From: Candidatus Thorarchaeota archaeon
GTDB lineage: Archaea; Asgardarchaeota; Thorarchaeia; Thorarchaeales; Thorarchaeaceae
Direction: 5' to 3'
Assembly: GCA_016840965.1 (NCBI GenBank)
Contig: JAEORI010000098.1
Span: 1 to 32,940 of the forward strand
DNA length: 32,940 nucleotides
Part shown: positions 14,844 to 22,974 of the stretch, in pieces
Position numbering within the stretch: the stretch's first letter is position 1
Layout of the letters: each line of letters begins with the position of its first letter
Translations under genes and position numbers: made by a program
The notes under the pieces: generated by a model
Told to the model about the DNA's origin: nothing
What the model saw: only the letters and a program-made list of their open reading frames with translations
Databases searched by the model: none

Positions 14844-15776
14844 ATGCCTGCTGAATTGAAGAAAAGCTCACTCAGATACTATGCCATGCTAATAGTCGCT
14901 ATGGCTTTCTGGGGTGGGAGTTGGCCTTCTGCCAAGATCGTCGTAGGGATTGCTCCTCCAATGACAATTGGCTTTTTTAGATTCTCCATAGCGAGTGTGT
15001 TATTTCTAATCCTTCTAATTTCAATTGAGCCTGAGCCAAAGCGGATTTTCAAGAGAGAGAATCTCAAAATATTATTCCTGGTTGGACTGACTGGCATTTT
15101 TGGTTATGGTGTTCTCTTTCTCACGGGCATGCGATTTACTACTGCAACTCAAGGAGCCATCATCGCAGGGTTTAACCCCGCTACAGTGAGTCTAGTTGCA
15201 CACCTGTATCACAAAGAACGTCTACGACAAAGATGGCAATACATTGGTTTTGTACTAGCGTTCTTGGGTGTGGTTTTTGTAGTAGGAGTACAGGCACTTC
15301 TTGAATTCAATCTTGAATATCTAGTTGGCAACTTGATTATACTTGGAGCTATGTTCACTTGGGGGCTCTACTCCTCTGTTGGCAAACAAGCAATGAAAAC
15401 AATGTCTCCTCTTGAAGTCACAACAGGGGGGTCTATTATTGGATCTTTTCTTTTTGGGATGGGTGCGTTAACAGAAGAAGTTTGGTCACTTCCAGCAATG
15501 GCTGACTCAGTGTTTTGGATTAATGCACTATATCTTGGAACCTGTGTTACATTCATAGGTTTCTTGTTCTATTTCATTAGTATCAAAGAACTTGGTGCGA
15601 CACGATCTGGAGGATTCATCAATCTTGTTCCTGTTTTTGGTACTATCTTCTCCTTTCTCATCCTGCACGAAGAAATATTCTGGACTTATGGGATTGGTTT
15701 GTTACTCGTCATAATTGGAATAGTAATCATCAATTTACCAAATTCTAGAGAAACAGTTATTGCGGAACAAAGATAA
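14844..15776 (+). CDS. DMT-superfamily (EamA) transporter
   Basis: The 310-residue integral membrane protein has about ten hydrophobic helices in two EamA halves. The first begins YYAMLIVAMAFWGGSWPSAK, and the second begins GNLIILGAMFTWGLYSSVGK. The glycine/tryptophan motif FWGGSW is typical of these permeases. The family exports or imports metabolites such as amino acids, purines or drugs, and the substrate here is unknown. GAGGGAG lies six bases before the ATG. It reads in the same direction as the carboxypeptidase gene that begins 52 bases downstream, so they may be co-transcribed. Confidence 0.88.
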   Translation: MPAELKKSSLRYYAMLIVAMAFWGGSWPSAKIVVGIAPPMTIGFFRFSIASVLFLILLISIEPEPKRIFKRENLKILFLVGLTGIFGYGVLFLTGMRFTTATQGAIIAGFNPATVSLVAHLYHKERLRQRWQYIGFVLAFLGVVFVVGVQALLEFNLEYLVGNLIILGAMFTWGLYSSVGKQAMKTMSPLEVTTGGSIIGSFLFGMGALTEEVWSLPAMADSVFWINALYLGTCVTFIGFLFYFISIKELGATRSGGFINLVPVFGTIFSFLILHEEIFWTYGIGLLLVIIGIVIINLPNSRETVIAEQR

Positions 15777-15828
15777 TGGAATGGGAATCAACTAAAGATG
15801 GATTTTGAATCCAAGTAGGGTGCGATGT

Positions 15829-17343
15829 ATGGCAGCTTACGATGAACTAATGAGGAAAGCAAGAGAGTATATACTTCTCAAAACTGTGAAGTATCTTGTA
15901 AAATGGGATTATGAAACATATATGCCACCAAGGGGACTGATACTAAGAAGTGATCAATTATCGGTTATAGAACAGCTTATCCATCGCATGAAAGTCGATA
16001 CTGAGATAGGCAGATTACTCGAAGAAGTAGGAAGGGTTGCTGGAACATTAAATGAAGTTCAGAATAGGAATATCTTCAAAATACGTCGTGATTATAATAA
16101 AGCCATTAATGTTCCTGAAGATCTCGTAGCTAAAATTGCTAAACAAGAACCAATAAGTCTCGATTCATGGAAAAAAGCTAAAGCAAAAAGTGACTGGAAA
16201 ATCTTCGAACCTGAATTGCAGAAGACTGTTGATCTTGCTAGAAAACGCGCTGAGATTGAGATGAAGGTGAAAGATATTCCTATTCTGTATGATAGCATGT
16301 TAGATGAGTTTGAAAGAGGAATTACGAGTTCTCATATCGCCAGTGTTTTCAGTGAATTGAGAAATAAACTGGTACCCTTGACTGGGAAGTGTGCAGAAGC
16401 ATCGGAGGATTTCGATTCTTCATTCTTAAGTAAAAAGGTGCCCATTGATATTCAAAGAAAAATCGCTACGGATTTAGCGTCCATTGTAGGATATGATACA
16501 ATAACTAATCAAGCAGGTGGTAGGATTGATGAGGTAGAGCATCCATTCACTACAGGATACTATGATGATGTTCGAATCACGGTAAAATACCACGAAGATA
16601 ATTTGTCTTCTGCAATATATGCCATTCTCCACGAAGCGGGTCATGCGCTCTACGATCAAAATTTGAATCCTGATTGGAAGTATCAACCAGTGGGGGAGTC
16701 AGCATCCTATGGTATTCATGAGTCTCAATCAAGATTCATTGAAAACATAATTGGACGATCATCGGAATTTCTTAGATTTTATCTTCCACGACTGAAAGAG
16801 TATACAAGAGGCTCATTCCCAGGAGTGGATGAGGAGTCATTTATCAGAGCCATGAATTTAGTCAGACCTACTTTCATCCGTATTGAAGCTGATGAAGTGA
16901 CATATTCATTACACATTATAATTCGCTTTGAGATTGAGAGAGACCTCTTCTCAGACAAAATAACTGTAGGAGAGTTACCTCAGGTCTGGAATGAAAAATA
17001 TAGTGAATATCTTGGGATTGATGTTCCCAACGATACATACGGTGTTCTTCAAGACACACACTGGGCAGACGGATATTTCGGTTATTTCCCAAGCTATGCA
17101 CTTGGTAACATATATGATGGAATGCTACTCGATAAGATGCAACAGGATTTTCCTAATTGGTTAAGCTATGTATCAAAGGGTGAAATTTCGCACATCATAG
17201 ATTGGCTCAAAAAGAATGTACATCTTAAATCAGATCTTTATAATCCAGCTGATTTGATTGAAAAAGTTACGGGCAAGAAAATGACAGCTAAACCCTTCAT
17301 TAATTATTTGGAGAGTAAATATTCAGCTATATTTGGATTCTGA
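15829..17343 (+). CDS. M32 family metallocarboxypeptidase (Taq-type)
   Basis: The 504-residue cytoplasmic zinc carboxypeptidase removes C-terminal residues from peptides. The zinc motif HEAGH (about residues 268-272) lies in AILHEAGHALYDQ and is followed by GIHESQSRFIEN, which supplies the third ligand and is diagnostic of M32. MNLVRPTFIRIEADEVTYSLHI and DTHWADGYFGYFPSYALGN also match the family. Length is normal (about 500). The frame opens at TTG 15805, but AGGGTG at 15817-15822 places the start at ATG 15829. It probably works with the S9 peptidase and asparaginase in peptide catabolism. Confidence 0.93.
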   Translation: MAAYDELMRKAREYILLKTVKYLVKWDYETYMPPRGLILRSDQLSVIEQLIHRMKVDTEIGRLLEEVGRVAGTLNEVQNRNIFKIRRDYNKAINVPEDLVAKIAKQEPISLDSWKKAKAKSDWKIFEPELQKTVDLARKRAEIEMKVKDIPILYDSMLDEFERGITSSHIASVFSELRNKLVPLTGKCAEASEDFDSSFLSKKVPIDIQRKIATDLASIVGYDTITNQAGGRIDEVEHPFTTGYYDDVRITVKYHEDNLSSAIYAILHEAGHALYDQNLNPDWKYQPVGESASYGIHESQSRFIENIIGRSSEFLRFYLPRLKEYTRGSFPGVDEESFIRAMNLVRPTFIRIEADEVTYSLHIIIRFEIERDLFSDKITVGELPQVWNEKYSEYLGIDVPNDTYGVLQDTHWADGYFGYFPSYALGNIYDGMLLDKMQQDFPNWLSYVSKGEISHIIDWLKKNVHLKSDLYNPADLIEKVTGKKMTAKPFINYLESKYSAIFGF

Positions 17344-17366
17344 GATATAAAGAGGCGTTCGAATAT

Positions 17367-17388
17367 AGAGTGCCAATCTCTCTTTTTT
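17367..17388 (+). terminator. Short hairpin plus T6 terminator after the carboxypeptidase
   Basis: AGAG (17367-17370) and CTCT (17378-17381) frame a seven-base loop and are followed by TTTTTT (17383-17388), 24 bases after the stop codon. The stem is weak. The U-tract alone would suffice in archaea. Confidence 0.4.
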
Positions 17389-17442
17389 GCTAAGAGTTAT
17401 CTTTGTTCGTGAGGAGAATAATATCGAGGGTATCAACGAGAA

Positions 17443-17958
17443 ATGGCCTCTGATTCTTGGGATAATTCTGGGTCCTACAATTACTGGCGACCCTTACTGG
17501 CAATCATCAATTTTGGAAGTCTATTGTTCTACGGTGCTGGATTAATGAGACCTTCAGCTGAACTATGGGACTATATTTTTGTAGCAATTGGATGTTATTT
17601 TACTTTGAAATTTGGGAGATACATGATTAGAGCTCACCAATTCAAGCAAACGAGAATGCTACCTGATGATATGGATGAGTTTCCCAGTAAAGGGATCTAT
17701 TCTAAAATTAGGCAACCAATATCTGCTGCAATCATCTACATGAACCTAGCATATGCCTGTTTTTATAGGTCATTTAACTTAATTCCAGCTATCGCAATAT
17801 TTGTAGCACTTTGGTACATGCTAGCACGACATGAAGATGGCAAAATGCTAGCAAAGTTTGGCGATGAATATAAAGAATATATGAAATCCACTGTGATGTT
17901 ACGTGGTGGTTCAGATGAGCAGCAAAGATTAGCCTCATCAGGATATGATATGTATTAG
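17443..17958 (+). CDS. ICMT/phospholipid methyltransferase-like membrane protein, degenerate motif
   Basis: The 171-residue protein has about four to five membrane helices. Its C-terminal half, YSKIRQPISAAIIYMNLAY, then RHEDGKMLAKFGDEYKEYM, matches the layout of isoprenylcysteine carboxyl methyltransferase and related SAM-dependent methyltransferases (RHP, then EE, then FGxxYxxY). RHP is RQP and EE is HED here, so catalytic activity is uncertain. An intact relative is encoded at 22441-22974. The ATG lacks an ideal ribosome site (the nearest, GAGGGT, is about 13 bases off). The target is unknown. Membrane lipids or thiols are as likely as prenylated proteins. Confidence 0.7.
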   Translation: MASDSWDNSGSYNYWRPLLAIINFGSLLFYGAGLMRPSAELWDYIFVAIGCYFTLKFGRYMIRAHQFKQTRMLPDDMDEFPSKGIYSKIRQPISAAIIYMNLAYACFYRSFNLIPAIAIFVALWYMLARHEDGKMLAKFGDEYKEYMKSTVMLRGGSDEQQRLASSGYDMY

Positions 17959-17965
17959 ATTATCT

Positions 17966-18712
17966 TTACTCTTTGATCTCAGGTTTGGGCAGGGTTATTT
18001 TCGAAACTTCGTATGAAGCACTTAGAAATTCAACATGACCTCCAATTTTTGTGACGTCACCACCATGATCCTGAAGGCGAAATTGAGCAATTTCAGTTCC
18101 TCCAGCACTAATTGTTCCTAGCCGCTGCATCCTAAAAGAACTGGTTGATGTGTTTATATCTGCGGGCAAATCGATATCTACAACGACCATGTCAATCTGA
18201 TGACTACTCCCATTGTGCACAGAAACATCTAGAATTAACTCCTCTCTGATGCGTTTAATGGATGATTGGACTCTAACTCCACTTTTGTCCACGACTTCCT
18301 GTTGACGTTCTCTTTCTTGTTCGACTTTTGTTTTTGTGACTTGACGTCGTTCATTAGCTAATCTTTGAGATCGTGTCTGCGCAGGTCTAGACACAGATTG
18401 ACTCTTTGATGACCTAGATTGAGTTCCCATAGTCAAACTCAAGAATCCTGGAGCTTCGTAGATCACAAACACCAAACCTGCAATAATCATTGTAGTCCAT
18501 ATTACAGTAAACATAAACTGAGATCTGAAGATAGGATCCTCAAGGGTTCTGAATATTGGTTCAAAGAAACCTCTCACAATGGGTCCTAAGATTGGACCTA
18601 GCAAATCTTCTAACTCTTGCCAAAACAATATACCAAACCCATTAATTGGTAGCTCGCCAAATGAGAGAGCTATCGAATTCAAACCTGAGAGCGTTTTAAT
18701 GCCTCCAACCAT
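17966..18712 (-). CDS. Membrane-anchored protein with coiled-coil and beta-sandwich domain, function unknown
   Basis: The 248-residue protein has a hydrophobic N-terminal region of about 60 residues rich in Gly, Pro and Phe. One clear membrane helix follows (about 68-90, FMFTVIWTTMIIAGLVFVIYEA), then a Ser/Arg-rich linker and a charged coiled-coil (about 125-160). The C-terminal part looks like an Ig-like beta-sandwich (LILDVSVHNGSSHQIDMVVV, AEFLS-like strands). I do not recognise the family. It lies 77 bases after the QueG-like gene on the same strand and could share its transcript. It converges with the preceding gene, leaving only 7 bases between them. Confidence 0.7.
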   Translation of the reverse strand: MVGGIKTLSGLNSIALSFGELPINGFGILFWQELEDLLGPILGPIVRGFFEPIFRTLEDPIFRSQFMFTVIWTTMIIAGLVFVIYEAPGFLSLTMGTQSRSSKSQSVSRPAQTRSQRLANERRQVTKTKVEQERERQQEVVDKSGVRVQSSIKRIREELILDVSVHNGSSHQIDMVVVDIDLPADINTSTSSFRMQRLGTISAGGTEIAQFRLQDHGGDVTKIGGHVEFLSASYEVSKITLPKPEIKE

Positions 18713-18789
18713 GATTCCCGCAATGCTCTGCGAGATCTATTATCTCTGTGAGGGTATTATCCTGAAGCGTTATTAATCTTGCAACAGAA

Positions 18790-19614
18790 TTAATTTGGAA
18801 GCAAGAATTTTCCTCGATAAATACTATCTTGACAACATGCTTTAACACACTTCCCACAGACATCTTTCTCAAGCCCTTTTGATTTAAGAAACAAAATATA
18901 TCTTCTACAGTTTTCTCGATAGTTAGGTAGTCTGTCTCTATTTTTAATGAAACTGCAAATTTCCTCACAAGCACTACAAGAATCGCATCTTGATGCAGGC
19001 TTTTCTCCCCAAATGAGACGGTTTGGGATGATTATTGATGCAAATCTAATAGCACAGCTGAATTTCTCATGGACTGTAAGCTGATTTTTCCCTCTCCAAC
19101 CAATCCCGCAGTTTTCTGCAATGACTCGATGTGAGATGACCATACCATAATAATCGGTCACATCAGTTACCTTGTCAATCATCCCCCCTATTGTTGCAGT
19201 CAAGGGAATCCCATTGAATCTATCAGCTATATCATTTGACATTCTATTGAGTATCTTATTGAGTCGGTCGTACTCTCGTGCATATCTATTCCAAAGTACA
19301 TAATCAGGTGAGTCAATACATTGAGAGTTTATGTAATCCATAACTGATGCACGATAGGCGATTCCTATGCACACAATCGATCCATCCCGCATGAAAGAGT
19401 CATATTGATTACCAGTAAGTTCTCTAAGTTTTTCCTGCTGAACTGGCATCAATTCTTCGAAAACCCTTTTGAAACTGCAAAAACCAATATCGCCTTGCTC
19501 TCTGCTTGAATTTAACAGTTGAAGAAAATATACTCTGATTTCTTCAGAGAGTTTCAACGCAGTACTTTGATTATTCATTGGAATTGCACCCATTCTAAGT
19601 TCTGGATTATCCAT
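18790..19614 (-). CDS. QueG-like double 4Fe-4S cluster protein (epoxyqueuosine reductase family, short form)
   Basis: The 274-residue protein resembles the core of epoxyqueuosine reductase and reductive dehalogenases. It has GIGWRGKNQLTVHEKFSC (QueG has GWxGKN at this place), then RCDSCSACEEIC, then CGKCVKACCQD. Together with a Cys in ENCRRY these could bind two 4Fe-4S clusters. QueG is about 370-380 residues. This one lacks the C-terminal HEAT-like extension, and the usual CxxxCP proline is missing in both clusters. Archaea make archaeosine and no queuosine, so a different reduction, possibly corrinoid-dependent, is more likely. An internal start at ATG 19578, preceded by GGGTG, is an alternative. 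Confidence 0.75.
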   Translation of the reverse strand: MDNPELRMGAIPMNNQSTALKLSEEIRVYFLQLLNSSREQGDIGFCSFKRVFEELMPVQQEKLRELTGNQYDSFMRDGSIVCIGIAYRASVMDYINSQCIDSPDYVLWNRYAREYDRLNKILNRMSNDIADRFNGIPLTATIGGMIDKVTDVTDYYGMVISHRVIAENCGIGWRGKNQLTVHEKFSCAIRFASIIIPNRLIWGEKPASRCDSCSACEEICSFIKNRDRLPNYRENCRRYILFLKSKGLEKDVCGKCVKACCQDSIYRGKFLLPN

Positions 19615-19636
19615 CTTTATGTTCTTATTGAGCTAA

Positions 19637-19816
19637 ATGAATAACTACCCAAGAGTAATTACACGTATAGATAATGACCAATTAACAGCCAATCCGCTCA
19701 TCAAATATTTTGACGAAAAATACTTGGCTCCATTCGATTGGTTTCGCAGAAGATATACCAAAAAGATGATGAGTGATATCCACTTACTCAACATATCAGT
19801 GATATTCAATGATTAG
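19637..19816 (+). CDS. Small 59-residue protein overlapping the radical SAM gene
   Basis: An ATG-to-TAG frame of 59 codons encodes a charged, protein-like sequence with ITRIDNDQLTANPLIKYFDE, KYLAPFDWFRRRYTKKMMSD and a hydrophobic end. Its stop codon overlaps the start of the next gene by 8 bases, as in translationally coupled pairs, and it fills most of an otherwise empty 194-base gap. The ribosome site before it is poor (GAGC). I do not recognise the family. A small accessory protein of the radical SAM enzyme is possible. It may also be a chance frame. Confidence 0.45.
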   Translation: MNNYPRVITRIDNDQLTANPLIKYFDEKYLAPFDWFRRRYTKKMMSDIHLLNISVIFND

Positions 19817-20690
19817 GTATGAAGGTAGCATATGGAGGCCTCCAAGTGAAGCAAGAAGTCTAATACTTCAAGCCACGATTGGTTGTTCTCATAATGCTTG
19901 CATCTTCTGTGTATCATACAAGAAGAAGAAATACCGAGTAAGAGGTGCCTCAGGCATTCAGTCAGACTTGAACTCACTGCCTTTGGATTATAAAAGAAGA
20001 GTAGACCGTGTCTTTTTGGCTGATGGAAATGCATTGGCTATGTCGACAAATGACCTCATTGAAACACTGGACGTCTTGAAAGCAGAACTGCCATACTTGG
20101 AACGAGTGGGCATTTATGGCTATACCAAGGATGTCCGTGAAAAGACTGTAGATGATTTGAAACGAATAAATGATGCTGGACTTGGTATTGTGTATCTAGG
20201 GTTAGAAACTGGTGATGATAGCTTACTGAGATGGTCTCAGAAGGGCGTGAATTCAGAAGAGAACATTGCTGCGTCCAAGAAAATCCGTGCAGCAGGCATA
20301 CCACTGTCAATTACAATCATACTTGGACTAGGAGGTTTCGAAAATTCTGAACGACATGCTCAAGCCACTGCTGCAGTTCTAAACAAAATAGATCCTGAAT
20401 ATATTGGAGCTCTTACATTGATGACACCTCCCGGTACTAAAATAAGTGAGATGATTCAAAATCGAGAGTTTGAACCAATGGATCCCATGGATATACTCAG
20501 GGAGCTTAGGACGCTTGTAAAAGGACTTGAGCTAACGAATTGTGTTTTCAGAACAAATCATGCTTCAAACTATCTGCCAATAAGAGGAACGCTAAGCAGA
20601 GACAAGGAAGAATTACTTCATATTTTATCTCAAGTCATTGGAAACGAGGACACTACTAAATTGAGACCAAGTTATCTGCGTGGTCTATAA
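19809..20690 (+). CDS. Radical SAM enzyme with CX4CX2C cluster motif
   Basis: The 293-residue radical SAM enzyme has its cluster motif in IGCSHNACIFCVSYKKKKYR, a CX4CX2C arrangement in place of the usual CX3CX2C. The SAM-binding and barrel motifs follow: FLADGNALAM, GIYGYTKDV, GIVYLGLETGDDSLL and SITIILGLGG. The whole resembles the COG1032-type group whose members begin TxGCSHNxCxFCxMY. It has no cobalamin domain and no clear auxiliary-cluster cysteines. The reaction is unknown. The gene is probably translationally coupled to the short frame before it, since its own ribosome site is weak. Confidence 0.85.
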   Translation: MIRYEGSIWRPPSEARSLILQATIGCSHNACIFCVSYKKKKYRVRGASGIQSDLNSLPLDYKRRVDRVFLADGNALAMSTNDLIETLDVLKAELPYLERVGIYGYTKDVREKTVDDLKRINDAGLGIVYLGLETGDDSLLRWSQKGVNSEENIAASKKIRAAGIPLSITIILGLGGFENSERHAQATAAVLNKIDPEYIGALTLMTPPGTKISEMIQNREFEPMDPMDILRELRTLVKGLELTNCVFRTNHASNYLPIRGTLSRDKEELLHILSQVIGNEDTTKLRPSYLRGL

Positions 20691-20817
20691 CTATGCTGAA
20701 AATATCTGAAATTTTCAAATTATAGTTGTTGAGATTTATCTTTCTGGAACTATGAGATCTGATGTGAGAGGGGACTAAGAATTCTAGTAACAATTTGAAA
20801 CCAAAGGAATAAATTAG

Positions 20818-20834
20818 TTTTCTAATTTAGAAAA
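20818..20834. promoter_or_regulatory. 17-bp palindrome TTTTCTA-ATT-TAGAAAA
   Basis: Perfect 7-bp arms (20818-20824 and 20828-20834) around ATT lie 55 bases before the ATG at 20889, in a 198-base region with no other feature. The place and symmetry fit an operator overlapping the promoter of the downstream gene. AT-rich chance symmetry cannot be excluded. Confidence 0.45.
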
Positions 20835-20888
20835 TATGACACGAATAAGTATTAGATTGAAATTATGAAAACGGATTGGTGAGATGGA

Positions 20889-21299
20889 ATGTCAGAAAAA
20901 ATCTATGCCATAAGTTGCAATCAAGATTTATTGAGTCTTGGGATGGATAGAATGAGAACTGCGGTAGAGGGGATGGAAGAAAAAAGCCTGTCGCTGAATT
21001 GGACTAAAGCTCAGATCATTCCAATTGTTGCTAATGAAAAAGTCCCGTTTAACGAAGATGAAACCAAGTTGGTACCAATAAAAGCAATTGAAATTCCAGC
21101 TAACTACATGATTTTCCAATCTTTCTATGGTGTCAATGGTATGGGGCATCTGTCTTGCATAGGCTCAAAGAATTTGAAGCGGCCTGATGAAGACAGAACT
21201 GCTGATGTTTCCCTGTTCCGTTCTCGAATCAAAGCTTCAGTACTTAAGGGAGACCTACTTGGTCAAGTACTGATGGTTCCTGGAAAGATGCTAGACTGA
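20889..21299 (+). CDS. Conserved-looking protein of unknown function
   Basis: The 136-residue soluble protein has no signal peptide or membrane helix. It contains two cysteines (AISCNQDLL and HLSCIGSKNL), a central stretch KAIEIPANYMIFQSFYGVNG, and no motif I recognise. GGTGAG lies five bases before the ATG, and a 17-bp palindrome lies in its promoter region. It converges with the DsrEFH operon (22 bases between stops), so a link with sulfur transfer is suggested only by position. Codon use and GC content look like those of its neighbours. Confidence 0.65.
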   Translation: MSEKIYAISCNQDLLSLGMDRMRTAVEGMEEKSLSLNWTKAQIIPIVANEKVPFNEDETKLVPIKAIEIPANYMIFQSFYGVNGMGHLSCIGSKNLKRPDEDRTADVSLFRSRIKASVLKGDLLGQVLMVPGKMLD

Positions 21300-21320
21300 T
21301 TGATAACTACCCAAAAGACC

Positions 21321-21626
21321 TCACAAAGAAACGACTTTGTCATATTTCTCCATAAGAAGTTCAACAATTTCAGGATAATCTACTAGCGTCACATCAACAA
21401 CAAGCCTGCCTTCAATACCTCTTTCTTCTATGTGATGTTTTGATGCATGTACTTTGACTTTAAGATCTATGAGCTCAGTAGCATGAGGGCAACCCCTATC
21501 TGCAAGATATACGCCATCTTGAACCAGGAGAAGATCAGTTTCAATACTTTGTATTCTCAAAGATTCGACTACTTCTTTTACACTATTACATTGATTTGAT
21601 AGCCAAATTAGATATTTCACTTTCAA
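21321..21626 (-). CDS. DsrH/TusB-like sulfur relay protein
   Basis: The 101-residue protein is the third gene of a DsrE-DsrF-DsrH set. It has the small alpha/beta fold with LIWLSNQCNSV near the start, LLLVQDGVYLADRG in the middle and LVDYPEIVELLMEKYDKVVSL at the end, typical of DsrH/TusB. In Gammaproteobacteria the TusBCD complex passes persulfide sulfur towards tRNA thiolation, and DsrEFH does so in sulfur oxidation. No DsrC, TusA or TusE gene lies in the window. It begins 7 bases after the DsrF-like gene. Assignment rests on both sequence and order. Confidence 0.75.
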   Translation of the reverse strand: MKVKYLIWLSNQCNSVKEVVESLRIQSIETDLLLVQDGVYLADRGCPHATELIDLKVKVHASKHHIEERGIEGRLVVDVTLVDYPEIVELLMEKYDKVVSL

Positions 21627-21633
21627 GCCCTCC

Positions 21634-21984
21634 CTAGAATGTGAGAACTATTTCGTTGTCTACAAATGCCTTCGCAACATCTTCTTCTGAAAGCACTTCC
21701 ACATTTTCAAAGATTTCATCGGAACTTATGCTTCGTTCATCAAGAGATTTTTTGCTTGCACATATTCGACCATCAAAGCTCTCGAATGTTGATTTGAACA
21801 TTCGAATATGGGTTATCTCCTGGTTCTTCATAAGACCATAAACTCCATCACCAAGAAAGAGTAGTTGTGGTTGATGGTCCATTCCAAACATGCCTACTGC
21901 AGCGCGCCAGCCTTCAGCGGCTATTATCTTTCCAAATGGTTTGCTTGTCACAAGAACAAGCACCGGTTTTTCTACGAACTCCAT
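21634..21984 (-). CDS. DsrF/TusC-like sulfur relay protein
   Basis: The 116-residue middle gene of the DsrEFH-like set begins PVLVLVTSKPFG and contains AAEGWRAAVGMFGMDHQPQLLFLGDGVYGL, the alternating helix/strand pattern of the family. It then has a possible sulfur-carrying Cys in GRICASKKSL. The family forms hexamers of three subunit types in bacteria. It starts 11 bases after the DsrE-like gene and 7 bases before the DsrH-like gene, a tight operon. It could be read as a second DsrE paralog, but the gene order favours DsrF. Confidence 0.8.
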   Translation of the reverse strand: MEFVEKPVLVLVTSKPFGKIIAAEGWRAAVGMFGMDHQPQLLFLGDGVYGLMKNQEITHIRMFKSTFESFDGRICASKKSLDERSISSDEIFENVEVLSEEDVAKAFVDNEIVLTF

Positions 21985-21995
21985 TTTGATTACTC

Positions 21996-22361
21996 CTACA
22001 TTGTCAATGTTACCAGTCTATCAACTTGCCCAACAATTTCTGCAAATTCTGTCAAACCAGTGACCTCAACCCCTGAAATGAAATCGCCACCAGCTTGGTC
22101 AAAACCTCTGGCAGAGGTACATAATCCACATGCTTGGAACTCAACACCTTCATCAGCAAGTTCCTGCAGCTTCTCATTCATTGGTCTGTCTGGGTCCGGA
22201 TCTTGGTTTAGCTTTGCATTGTTGACACCATCAACGAAAAGGAACACCTTTACACCATAGCCTTTTGCTAGTGCAGCTTTACACAATTCATAGAAAGTGT
22301 GGCTGTTTTGGAAAGTATATGGCGAGGTAGTCAATAAAACTCCAAGTGTCTTCTTCTCCAT
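21996..22361 (-). CDS. DsrE/TusD-like sulfur relay protein
   Basis: The 121-residue first gene of the set has TLGVLLTTSPYTFQNSHTFYEL at the N-terminus, then VKVFLFVDGVNNAK and the cysteine motif FQACGLCTSARG. The first Cys of this motif aligns by spacing to RG with the persulfide-carrying Cys of TusD/DsrE, so the carrier residue seems intact. A second Cys three residues later is an extra. In an archaeon with no visible sulfur-oxidation genes nearby, a role in thiolation or persulfide handling is more likely than energy metabolism. Confidence 0.85.
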   Translation of the reverse strand: MEKKTLGVLLTTSPYTFQNSHTFYELCKAALAKGYGVKVFLFVDGVNNAKLNQDPDPDRPMNEKLQELADEGVEFQACGLCTSARGFDQAGGDFISGVEVTGLTEFAEIVGQVDRLVTLTM

Positions 22362-22440
22362 TCATCATCAACTCTAAGAGTGAATGGTCAGGCCGCGGAA
22401 ATTGCATTAAAAAAGCTAACTCAGTGGCTATTCTTTGATT

Positions 22441-22974
22441 TCAATCGGCTCTTGGTTTTACATTGCGTCTATTTTTTAGATACCGAACTAATCCAGTGAA
22501 AAGATTGACCATTGGAACTTCGGATTGATAAGAACTATAGCGAGACCCAAATTTTTCCAAGTTTAATTCCTCTTCGAAAATGATTCCTAGCATAATAAAG
22601 GGAATTTGGAGGATCATACAAAACATGCCTAACCAATGTTGTGAGGTAAAAGCTAGAGCAACGACAAACATAGTCCAACCAACCGAAAAAGGATGCCGGA
22701 TTATTTCATATATTCCCTTTTGCACAAAATCCGTAGTGTATACCCAGCTCTTTTCTTCCTCAATAGCCCCGTATTTCAGGAATGCCGATATTGAAAATGT
22801 GATAAGAAGAAAACTAGGTATGAGTAGCAACCACCCAATCCATCTCACAATTTCAATTCCAGAATAATTGTAACTATACGCAAATACATAAAGCTGCAAG
22901 ATGAAGAAAATACCAGCGGCAGTTCCAGCTACTTGATTTTTGAAGCTAGCTACATTTTTTGTATCATCTGTCAT
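22441..22974 (-). CDS. Isoprenylcysteine carboxyl methyltransferase (ICMT)-like membrane protein
   Basis: The 177-residue protein has four to five membrane helices. The C-terminal catalytic half carries GIYEIIRHPFSVGW, then FEEELNLEKFGSRYSSY, the RHP...EE...FGxxYxxY pattern that binds S-adenosylmethionine in ICMT and related enzymes. All motif residues are present, unlike in the relative at 17443-17958. The frame opens at TTG 23031, but ATG 22974 with GAGTG upstream is the better start. The substrate is unknown: most archaeal members have no known prenylated protein target, and the GTPase in this window has no C-terminal CaaX box. It lies 79 bases before the DsrE gene. Confidence 0.82.
   Translation of the reverse strand: MTDDTKNVASFKNQVAGTAAGIFFILQLYVFAYSYNYSGIEIVRWIGWLLLIPSFLLITFSISAFLKYGAIEEEKSWVYTTDFVQKGIYEIIRHPFSVGWTMFVVALAFTSQHWLGMFCMILQIPFIMLGIIFEEELNLEKFGSRYSSYQSEVPMVNLFTGLVRYLKNRRNVKPRAD

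Noticed and set aside
18696..18974. 92-codon minus-strand frame overlapping the QueG-like gene end
   Set aside because: It overlaps the cysteine-cluster coding part of the QueG-like gene in another frame and shows no domain.
21865..22260. 131-codon plus-strand frame opposite the DsrE/DsrF genes
   Set aside because: It is antisense to two well-supported small genes and its product has low-complexity Ser/Pro composition.
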